From NCBI GenBank assembly GCA_017469745.1, contig JAFUFS010000016.1:1-38481 (forward strand): DNA of 38,481 nucleotides, in the 5' to 3' direction. Position numbers and translations under genes: made by a program. Below the pieces are notes generated by a model, which worked only from the letters and a program-made list of their open reading frames with translations, ran no database searches and had not been told where the DNA came from. Below, piece by piece: positions 32,796 through 38,481 of the stretch; position 1 is the stretch's first letter, and each line of letters begins with the position of its first letter. This DNA is from Bacteroidales bacterium. GTDB lineage: Bacteria; Bacteroidota; Bacteroidia; Bacteroidales; UBA932.

Positions 32796-33928
32796 AACCT
32801 GACGCTGAACCTCAGGCTTGACGACCACCTGGAAAAACCACCGGTGGTCTTGACATCACTTATAATCCTCTCCAACGGAATCTCAGTAGTCCCCTTATAG
32901 GAATAGCTGTCATAGCGGCCTGATACTCCGATCGAATAACGGTTCCAGAGGAATATGGCGCCTGCACGGACGACGTAGTTGACCAGCAGGTTACCGTTCA
33001 TGGACGATTTCAATGCCTTATGGAATTCGCCCGACACTGGATCCTGCTCATAGAAAGTGGACGAGAACTTGTTGAAGAGGGTGACCATGGGGATGGCTGT
33101 CAGGTTGAACGTCAAGTTCCTGAGCCCATTCATGCTCTCGGAATCCGGTTGCCTGTGCAAGGCCACCAGGTTGTAGGAAGCACCGGCTCCGAAAGAGGCC
33201 TGGGTGGAGGACTGGCTCCCTACTCCGCCGGTCAGGACACCAATGATGTCCTCGGGATCAGACTCGACCAAACCATAGATGAACTTTGTTCCGAACATGA
33301 AGGAGCCTTCTGAACGGCGTTGAATCTTATTCCCTTTGTAGACGGAAGAGAAAGCGAAAGAACGACGGTTGAAAGCGTAGAAAGCATCGGCAATGACAGC
33401 TCGCATCCTGACAGGATCATTCGTCTCTCCAGTCGTTTCAGCGTAAGTGTCAGTACCCTTCTCCCCTAGCTGCACTTCGATTCCCATAGGCTGGGAGTAG
33501 TCGAAATACTGAACCTGCAAGCCGTAGCCTGTGTTGAGGTATTCGAAATCGAAAGTGGTGTGATCGTGATTGGAAGACTTCCTCAGATTCTGGCTGTAAC
33601 TGAGAGTCAGGTTGCCGTAACCGAACTGAAGGCCGACGTAGGGGTCTATTCCTCCTTTAAGCCAGGAATCCACGGTCGTGTGGAGAGGCTGACCGAAGAA
33701 ATCCATGTCCAGAGCCTGCTTCTGTGTGATGGCGGCCCGCCTCACACCACCTGTCAAAGCCAGTGTCCAGGTAGGATCCGGCTGGTAGATGGCTGCGGGA
33801 TCGAGACCCGGAGTCGGGGCCGAGATAAGATCGACCACCCTGTCCACCAGAGACTGCTTATCCTGGGCAACGGCGCAATAAGACAGCCCAGCCAGCAGGA
33901 CCAGCAATGAAAGGAGTTTTCTCATCAC
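32792..33928 (-). CDS. DUF4421-like outer-membrane protein
   Basis: This 378-residue protein has a signal peptide (1-22, ends AVAQ). Its many amphipathic beta strands end in a C-terminal RFSVRF, as in outer-membrane barrels. It resembles DUF4421 proteins of Bacteroides from memory; the function is unknown. The start overlaps the stop of the S41 peptidase gene in an ATGA arrangement, so the two are translationally coupled. Its 3' end overlaps the patatin gene by 4 nt in a convergent arrangement. Confidence 0.75.
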   Translation of the reverse strand: MMRKLLSLLVLLAGLSYCAVAQDKQSLVDRVVDLISAPTPGLDPAAIYQPDPTWTLALTGGVRRAAITQKQALDMDFFGQPLHTTVDSWLKGGIDPYVGLQFGYGNLTLSYSQNLRKSSNHDHTTFDFEYLNTGYGLQVQYFDYSQPMGIEVQLGEKGTDTYAETTGETNDPVRMRAVIADAFYAFNRRSFAFSSVYKGNKIQRRSEGSFMFGTKFIYGLVESDPEDIIGVLTGGVGSQSSTQASFGAGASYNLVALHRQPDSESMNGLRNLTFNLTAIPMVTLFNKFSSTFYEQDPVSGEFHKALKSSMNGNLLVNYVVRAGAIFLWNRYSIGVSGRYDSYSYKGTTEIPLERIISDVKTTGGFSRWSSSLRFSVRF

Positions 33929-35790
33929 TTGCCGGCCTTGTAGTTCTTGAGGAGTTTGGAAAGGTTGTCTATGTCGAAGAAGGACTTGTAGTTCTTGACC
34001 TTCATGGAAGTCTCCTCGGAGAGTTCGATCTCGACGGTTCCGTCCACAGGGATGACGATGTCAGGGGTGACACCGGGATCGATGTTGGTTCCGTCCAGCA
34101 TGTTGAGACGTGAGCGGAAAGAGGAGATCTGGAAGCAGAAACCGTCAGCCGTGCACATGGCCTGGATAGCGCAGCTTCCGCCACCGGAAGTCTCGCCGAT
34201 CACGGGGACACCTGCATCCTTCAGCATCGAAGGGAAGAGGTTGCCGCAGGAGAACGAGACGTCGGAAGTCAGGACAGCGAAATTGAGGTCGTACTTGACA
34301 TCCTTGTCCTTGTCGTCGAAGACACCGTCGAAATTGCGGTCGACTTCGTACTGGACGATAGACCTCTGGCCGGTGAGAGGATTGTCGTAGCAGAGGTAGC
34401 TCTTGTTCATCACGAGGGAAGTCATGGCCATGACGATGTCGGCTGAACCTCCTCCGTTGGCAGTGATGTCTACCACGAAATTCTCGACCTCGGGATCGGC
34501 AGCCGCCTTCTCAAGGGCGTCGAGGAAGGTCACCATGGAGTCTCCCTTGGAATCGTCCATCGAAGGCCTGGGACCCTTTCCTGAATAATAGTCCTTCCAT
34601 GCCTTTTCTGCCCTGGTGTTGAAAGAGTTGAACACGCAGATAGCAGTGTTGCCCTTCTTGACGTAGGTGTCCCTGGTGCCGTAGATGTCGGGACGCAGGC
34701 GGGCGACTGCCTGCATGTCCTGGAACAGGCCCATCATCGAGGTGCGGCCGGCCCTCATGGCCTCAACCACATCCTGATGCTCAGCCTGGAGACGGGAGAT
34801 CTCGGAGACTAACTCCTTGTAACTTTCACGGTTACGGCCCATGGCGGAAGACACGTCCATCGAAGTGTGACCGTCGTAATAAAGGGCGTTCAGGCCACCC
34901 ATGCCGACCATGTATTCAGCAAGATTGGTGGACTTGAGAAGCTTCTTGATCGCGGGGCCGGCGGCAAGGTCTTCTTCGAGGGTCCTGTCCATGCCCTTGG
35001 TCTTGAGGGACTCGTTCAGGGCGACGCGGCCGGGATAGCCGTAGAAATGGTCCATGGCGAAGCAGAGCTCCTTGTAGGTGAAGTCTGCGAGGGAAGCGGA
35101 GCGGGTGGTCTTTGCAAGGAGGGGCTTGTTGTAGTCAGGGTCGATCTGGGCCAGGCTCACCTCGTTGACGGAGGTGTTGGCGACCACCTTCTCGCCGTTG
35201 AAGCCGGCGTGGTGGTAGAAGAGGTCTGAATACATGTCTGCCAGAGTAGCGAAGGGGAAGTAGACCGTTCCCTTTCCATCTGCATGAATATCAATCCCAT
35301 AGGCGCCGAGGTCGAGGTTGACCGTGGCCTTCGCGGGAATATATTCAATGCTCTTGTAGCGGACGAAGGGCATGCCGTCGTAGTAGACATTGGCCATGCC
35401 GGGCTGCAGGAGACCCATCTGGTTGGTAAAGGCGTCGAAGTCGGAGGTTACGAAGACATCATTGTTGACATTCACCACCGCTTTGGCGTCGCCGTTCGCG
35501 AGGGTATATTCACCGACACCGGTGTGGGTCACGGTCATGACCGAACCGGGAAGGACTATCGACTGGAAGTCAGCAGCGGAGATGTAAGCCACGTCGGGGA
35601 GGGCATCGTAGAACCTGAGGGTTACCTGACCGTCGGGGGCCACCTTGGTCACGACGGGGAAAGTCTTCTCGGTGTAGGCGCCGCCGTCCGGCTGCTCGTC
35701 AGCCACAACGAACTTGGATGCCTTCGGTCCGCAGGAGGAAATGATGACCATGGCCGCCAGGACCGGAATCAAAAAACGAGAGGTTTTCAT
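33925..35790 (-). CDS. S41-family peptidase lipoprotein
   Basis: This 621-residue protein has a lipoprotein signal (Cys20 in VIISSC). The C-terminal third is a tail-specific-protease-like S41 domain. The strand VENFVVDITANGGGSADI is followed by the serine region SDVSFSCGN with S514 as the likely nucleophile, and then by GVPVIGETSGGGS. The N-terminal part contains beta-rich and helical domains found in Bacteroidetes S41 lipoproteins; no PDZ domain was clearly recognised. It probably cleaves peptides at the periplasmic side of the outer membrane or on the surface. It is co-transcribed with the DUF4421-like gene and diverges from the nucleotide-pyrophosphatase-like gene. Confidence 0.88.
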   Translation of the reverse strand: MKTSRFLIPVLAAMVIISSCGPKASKFVVADEQPDGGAYTEKTFPVVTKVAPDGQVTLRFYDALPDVAYISAADFQSIVLPGSVMTVTHTGVGEYTLANGDAKAVVNVNNDVFVTSDFDAFTNQMGLLQPGMANVYYDGMPFVRYKSIEYIPAKATVNLDLGAYGIDIHADGKGTVYFPFATLADMYSDLFYHHAGFNGEKVVANTSVNEVSLAQIDPDYNKPLLAKTTRSASLADFTYKELCFAMDHFYGYPGRVALNESLKTKGMDRTLEEDLAAGPAIKKLLKSTNLAEYMVGMGGLNALYYDGHTSMDVSSAMGRNRESYKELVSEISRLQAEHQDVVEAMRAGRTSMMGLFQDMQAVARLRPDIYGTRDTYVKKGNTAICVFNSFNTRAEKAWKDYYSGKGPRPSMDDSKGDSMVTFLDALEKAAADPEVENFVVDITANGGGSADIVMAMTSLVMNKSYLCYDNPLTGQRSIVQYEVDRNFDGVFDDKDKDVKYDLNFAVLTSDVSFSCGNLFPSMLKDAGVPVIGETSGGGSCAIQAMCTADGFCFQISSFRSRLNMLDGTNIDPGVTPDIVIPVDGTVEIELSEETSMKVKNYKSFFDIDNLSKLLKNYKAGK

Positions 35791-35824
35791 ATTTGTTGAA
35801 TTTTTATGATTCAGTTCGATTTAA

Positions 35825-35832
35825 CAAATATA
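35825..35832 (-). promoter_or_regulatory. -7 promoter element for the S41/DUF4421 operon
   Basis: TATATTTG on the minus strand matches TAnnTTTG and lies 34 nt upstream of the ATG at 35790. The -33 region is a T-rich tract. Confidence 0.5.
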
Positions 35833-35842
35833 CGGTTTTTGT

Positions 35843-35850
35843 TATTTTTG
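35843..35850 (+). promoter_or_regulatory. -7 promoter element for the phosphodiesterase-like gene
   Basis: TATTTTTG matches TAnnTTTG and lies 15 nt upstream of the ATG at 35866. It forms a compact divergent promoter pair with the element at 35825. The leader would be about 10 nt. Confidence 0.5.
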
Positions 35851-35865
35851 TAAAAATTCAATCCT

Positions 35866-36765
35866 ATGAAACCCAAAGCCATCCTCATTGCCGCAGCTGC
35901 GGTCTGCCTTTTTCTTTCTTCATGCTCCCAGAAACTTCCGAAACATGTAGTCTTCATAGGAGTCGACGGCTGGTCCGTGGCTGAATATGCCGACGTGAAC
36001 ATGCCGTTCTGCCGCTCCCTGCAGCAGAACGGTTCCTGGACTTTCAACAAGAGGACCGTCATCCCGACCTCCAGCGGCATCAACTGGGAAACCATCTGCA
36101 CCGGAACTCCTCCCGAGTACCATGGCTTTACCAACTGGGATTCCATCACTGCCAGCTTCGACCAGCTGACCGCAGCAGGCAGGGACACCATACCCACGAT
36201 CTTCCGTCTCTACCGCGAAAAGCATCCCGAGGCCAAAATGCTGCTGACCTACAACTGGGACGCAATCCCCCTCCTCGCGGACTCAACCGTCTTCAACACC
36301 GTCAGGGGCAATGCATGTACCCGTGAAGCCGAAGTGGAAGACGTGGCCTTTTTCGACAAGTACTTCAAGGAGAACAAGCCGGAGCTTTCCTTCATCTACC
36401 TTGGAGCCCAGGACGAGATCGGTCATGAATATGGTTGGAAATCAGACGAATACAGGGCTGCAATGGTAACTCTGGACAAACTCATTGAAAAGATTGTCAC
36501 GACCGTCCGAGAGGCCGGACTCGAAGACGACACCGTCTTCATCCTCACGACCGACCACGGCGGCTGGAACAAATCACACGGCGGGCAGTTCGTCAATGAC
36601 GTCATGAAGACCCCGTTCTTCATCTTCGGAAAGGGCATAGTCAAGGGCCATGAGATCAAGGCTCCCATGAACCAGACCTGCATCGCCCCCACCCTGGCCC
36701 GCGTACTGGGCATCGACCCGCTCGACAACTGGACCGGTGCCGCCCCCGAAGAAGCCTTTGAATAA
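35866..36765 (+). CDS. Alkaline-phosphatase-fold nucleotide pyrophosphatase/phosphodiesterase-like lipoprotein
   Basis: This 299-residue lipoprotein (lipobox LFLSSC, Cys20) has the metal-binding motifs of the nucleotide pyrophosphatase branch of the alkaline phosphatase superfamily. D34 lies in IGVDGW, and a nucleophile serine or threonine lies in PTSSGINW (S70 by position). TGTPPEYHG, AQDEIGHEYG and TTDHGG supply the other zinc ligands. It is shorter than the usual 400 residues because the inserted cap region is small. It probably hydrolyses a phosphodiester or phosphomonoester in the periplasm; the substrate is unknown. The gene ends at the boundary of an AT-rich region. Confidence 0.9.
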   Translation: MKPKAILIAAAAVCLFLSSCSQKLPKHVVFIGVDGWSVAEYADVNMPFCRSLQQNGSWTFNKRTVIPTSSGINWETICTGTPPEYHGFTNWDSITASFDQLTAAGRDTIPTIFRLYREKHPEAKMLLTYNWDAIPLLADSTVFNTVRGNACTREAEVEDVAFFDKYFKENKPELSFIYLGAQDEIGHEYGWKSDEYRAAMVTLDKLIEKIVTTVREAGLEDDTVFILTTDHGGWNKSHGGQFVNDVMKTPFFIFGKGIVKGHEIKAPMNQTCIAPTLARVLGIDPLDNWTGAAPEEAFE

Positions 36766-36779
36766 ATTCGAGGCTAATA

Positions 36780-36858
36780 GAGTTATTGCATTTTACCCAC
36801 CCCTTTTTGGCGGAGTATTGCATTTTATAAGTTGTACTTATGGCGGAGTATTGCATTT
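36780..36858 (+). repeat. Three imperfect ~33-bp repeats (GGCGGAGTATTGCATTT)
   Basis: Two identical 18-bp cores (36808-36825 and 36841-36858) and a shorter one (36780-36795) are spaced by 32-33 nt. They lie just upstream of a promoter element and the start of a gene remnant. From memory, repeats of this kind occur upstream of AAA-ATPase (DUF4143-type) genes in Bacteroidetes, but this was not checked. Confidence 0.75.
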
Positions 36859-36873
36859 GGCGAGGAAAGATAC

Positions 36874-36881
36874 TATCTTTG
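36874..36881 (+). promoter_or_regulatory. -7 promoter element for the gene remnant
   Basis: TATCTTTG matches TAnnTTTG and lies 17 nt upstream of the ATG at 36899. The promoter has survived although the gene behind it has not. Confidence 0.5.
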
Positions 36882-36898
36882 ACAATAATCGAAACGTC

Positions 36899-37038
36899 AT
36901 GGTAGACAAAAGAGCAATAGAGCAAAAGCAACTCATTGCAACAATTTGTATATCATTACAGATTTCCATAGCGAAACCATTACCAAGAACGGGAAAACTA
37001 TTCACGTCATCCCTGCCCACGAATGGTTTCTGAACTAA
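36899..37038 (+). pseudogene. Remnant of an AAA-ATPase-like gene (start and end only)
   Basis: The ATG at 36899 begins MVDKRAIEQKQLI, which looks like the start of a normal gene. In a different frame, the last 30 codons to a TAA at 37036-37038 read YIITDFHSETITKNG and end HVIPAHEWFLN. This ending resembles the C terminus of Bacteroidetes ATP-binding proteins with a DUF4143 domain. The middle, which should be over 1 kb, is missing and the frames do not match, so a large internal deletion is the simplest explanation. The family assignment rests on recall of the C-terminal motif only. Confidence 0.5.
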
Positions 37039-37051
37039 CTGACACCCTGTG

Positions 37052-37156
37052 CGTTTTGCATAACTGATTAATTATCAACCGATAACAGAAAGAGCATGGT
37101 TAATTTGACTATGCTCTTTTATTATGTTATTAATCATCAATCAGTTACGAATTACA
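37052..37156. repeat. 105-bp palindromic REP element, copy D (diverged)
   Basis: It has the same length and centre as copies A-C: left outer arm CGTTTTGCATAACT, spacer with TTAATTATCA, inner hairpin with 12 paired bases (37089-37100 with 37108-37119) and right spacer with TTAATCATCA. The right outer arm is degenerate (about half of the bases match). The inner arms differ from the other copies at two positions per side, and the changes are compensatory. It lies 13 nt after the ATPase remnant. Confidence 0.75.
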
Positions 37157-37249
37157 GTCCCCCTGCCGCCCTGAAAAAGTCTCCTTTTTTCAAAAAAAGT
37201 CGCCCTTCCGGGGGTCACAAGTAGGCCAAAAAATTGTATCTGCGCGTGT

Positions 37250-37279
37250 TTTGTATCAAAAGCAGGAAGGCTATTTTTT
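37250..37279 (+). promoter_or_regulatory. Promoter of the small peptide / fimbrillin-like unit
   Basis: TTTG (37250-37253) is followed after 18 nt by TATTTTTT (37272-37279), one base from TAnnTTTG. The start would be about 10 nt before the ATG at 37296. The stretch between REP copy D and this promoter (37157-37249) has no gene. It contains a short direct repeat, AAAAAGTCTCC / AAAAAGTCGCC, at about 37184-37214. Confidence 0.55.
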
Positions 37280-37295
37280 AATACTTCAATAAATT

Positions 37296-37436
37296 ATGGA
37301 AAAAAAGCAGTATTTGACTCCTGAAATGGAGGTTATCAACATCGCTCTGCAGAAGCAGATTCTGGATGCGAGTTTAAGCGTTAACTCTGACTCCAATGAC
37401 TATGGCGAAGCTATTAATTCTAACTGGGAAGATTAA
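37296..37436 (+). CDS. 46-residue peptide of unknown function
   Basis: The ATG at 37296 opens a 47-codon frame with MEKKQYLTPEMEVINIALQK at the start and an acidic, Asn/Ser-rich C-terminal half (SNDYGEAINSNWED). Short proteins with this K-K-x-Y-x-x-P-E-x-E-V-I pattern are very common in Bacteroidales, frequently before cell-surface fimbrillin-like genes, but their role is unknown to me. There is a matching promoter, and the broken fimbrillin-like gene follows 26 nt later. It could be a peptide precursor, a regulator or a small surface-associated protein. Confidence 0.6.
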   Translation: MEKKQYLTPEMEVINIALQKQILDASLSVNSDSNDYGEAINSNWED

Positions 37437-37449
37437 AGAAAGGATAATA

Positions 37450-37454
37450 GGAGG
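37450..37454 (+). promoter_or_regulatory. Shine-Dalgarno that fixes the start of the fimbrillin-like gene
   Basis: GGAGG lies 8 nt before the ATG at 37463 but only 2 nt before the earlier ATG at 37457. The later ATG is therefore the better start and gives MKKMNYSF followed by a lipoprotein signal. Confidence 0.55.
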
Positions 37455-37462
37455 ACATGACA

Positions 37463-38345
37463 ATGAAAAAGATGAATTATTCTTTCCGTATCCTGGCTTC
37501 CCTGCTCATCGCAGCTGCAGCCATGACCGCATGCTCCAAAGAAGAGCCCGCAGCCAATGAAGCGACCGAACTGCAGAACGAGCAGGAAGGCTACACACTA
37601 ACAGTCAAGGCAAATATGAGTGACGATGCCACTACACGTGGTTTGAATCATAACGCAAGTTCTACTAACCCTTCTATCAAGGTGACATGGAATGGTGATG
37701 AGAAAGTTTACGTCTGCAAGTCGTCAGGCTCCACAGGCTGGGAACCTATTGGCGAACTGACACCAGCAAAGAGCGATAATGGCTCAACGACACTCACAGG
37801 AACGATATCTGAAGCTCCTACTGGTGGTTTGAGATTCTTCCTCAATAGTGTAACTACCGACTATTCTAACCAGAATAACGATTTGTATGGAGAGGGGGGT
37901 ATCGAGTACCTTGAATCAGCCTATGCTGACCTGTTGTTCAGCGACTAAACCGTTGACGAGGAGGCTAAGACAATCACTGTTAACAAGGGTATTGAATTCC
38001 AAAGACGTCAGGCTATCGTTCGCTTCGAACTTGAGGATATGGAGGGCAATTCCTTTAAAGCAAAGACATTGCTTATCCACGATGCACATAGTGTGATGCG
38101 TTCTGTAAATGGCGCAGGTGATGGTATCGACGCTCACACTTTCGGTGATGTTACAGTTACCAGCTCAGAAGTTACTGGAGACTATCAGTTCTGGGTAGCA
38201 CTCTGCCATGTGCTTAGCACCAGCAAGCTGCAGCTGATAGCTACTACTCCTGATGGAGATGTATATGTATAATGCAGGTGGTGTTAAGGAAGTTGGCAAA
38301 CTTGACGATGGAATTAACGATGGTGGTCTTGTGCATGGTAAATAA
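37463..38345 (+). pseudogene. Fimbrillin-like lipoprotein gene, broken by a stop and a frameshift
   Basis: The first 161 codons encode a lipoprotein signal (AAAAMTAC, Cys24), then a threonine-rich N-terminal domain (LTVKANMSDDATTRGLN, then VTWNGDEKVYVCKSSG) of the FimA/Mfa-like type. The frame ends at an in-frame TAA (37946-37948), but the same frame continues with TVDEEAKTITVNKGIEFQRR and RQAIVRFELED to 38272. After that a +1 shift continues into a short tail (YNAGGVKEVGKLDDGINDGG) ending at 38345. One nonsense and one frameshift mutation are the simplest reading. Sequencing errors are an alternative. The coding region is visibly more AT-rich than its neighbours, which suggests transfer. Confidence 0.7.
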
Positions 38346-38360
38346 CGTGAGTTCGACGAA

Positions 38361-38481
38361 TTATAACCAGTTGATTTCCAATTGAATGACACCATTTTCA
38401 TAGGGCGAGACGCGTTCTACGTCAATCATGGGCTTCTTCGGGAAGAAGGAGTAGGCCGCCAGGCCTGCCATCAAGTTAACC
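38361..38481 (-). CDS. C-terminal fragment of an unidentified ORF running off the window
   Basis: Forty codons (39 residues and a stop) enter from the right edge on the minus strand. The sequence starts VNLMAGLAAYSFFPKKPMID and ends ENGVIQLEINWL. It could be the C-terminal end of a transposase or of a membrane protein; I did not recognise a family with confidence. The ORF converges on the broken fimbrillin-like gene, 15 nt away. Confidence 0.45.
   Translation of the reverse strand, partial: VNLMAGLAAYSFFPKKPMIDVERVSPYENGVIQLEINWL

Noticed and set aside
1..38481. CRISPR array, riboswitch, rRNA or replication origin
   Set aside because: No regular spaced repeats with unique spacers, no recognisable riboswitch core and no rRNA or DnaA-box cluster were seen.

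Overview
The window looks like a chromosomal segment of a fairly GC-rich member of the Bacteroidales, possibly a Rikenellaceae- or UBA932-like gut lineage (the family placement is a guess). Support for the order comes from the SusC/SusD pair with its own ECF sigma factor and FecR anti-sigma factor, the many lipoproteins with Bacteroidetes-type signal peptides, intergenic matches to the Bacteroidetes -7 promoter element TAnnTTTG, mostly absent Shine-Dalgarno sequences, and a tRNA gene without an encoded CCA.

Layout. 1-306: a tRNA-Ser(GCU) unit with its promoter and terminator (minus). 335-3886: two exported lipoprotein genes on the minus strand, a glutaminase A-like protein and a DUF6786-like protein. 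4066-10793: a glycan-uptake locus (ECF sigma, FecR anti-sigma, SusC with an STN domain, SusD), closed by a strong terminator. 10905-13328: an exported metallo-beta-lactamase-fold hydrolase and a GH109-like lipoprotein. 13531-16287: housekeeping aspS and rsmA/ksgA; ksgA carries in-frame repeat insertions. 16323-17614: a REP-associated tyrosine transposase (RAYT) flanked by 105-bp palindromic elements. 17663-20299: a minus-strand operon of a small membrane protein, a double DUF1080 lipoprotein and an AGE-family epimerase. 20388-22331: aminopeptidase P and a DUF456 membrane protein. 22386-26229: a tetraheme NapC-FGE fusion followed by two Tat-exported enzymes (Gfo/Idh/MocA and a TIM-barrel isomerase), closed by a terminator. 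26336-36765: a HAD phosphatase, a GH2 beta-galactosidase, a patatin/outer-membrane-barrel protein, a DUF4421-like protein, an S41 peptidase and a nucleotide-pyrophosphatase-like lipoprotein. 36766-38481: an AT-rich, decayed region with a gene remnant, short repeats, a fourth 105-bp element, a 46-residue peptide gene, a broken fimbrillin-like gene and the end of an unidentified ORF.

Two systems stand out. The first is the RAYT with four 105-bp elements in this window (13411, 16323, 17510, 37052). All four fit one symmetric architecture of 14-20-16-5-16-20-14 nt, and the most diverged copy keeps its central hairpin through paired compensatory changes. A separate short repeat that encodes VILSEAKNL has entered protein-coding genes in frame (ksgA twice, the GH2 gene once). 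The second is a set of periplasmic, nicotinamide-type sugar enzymes: the GH109-like protein, the Tat-exported Gfo/Idh/MocA, the TIM-barrel isomerase, the DUF1080 pair and the AGE epimerase. Together with the membrane tetraheme fusion they could form an oxidation-based (3-keto) route for glycoside cleavage coupled to the quinone pool. That pathway is an inference from family membership and gene order.
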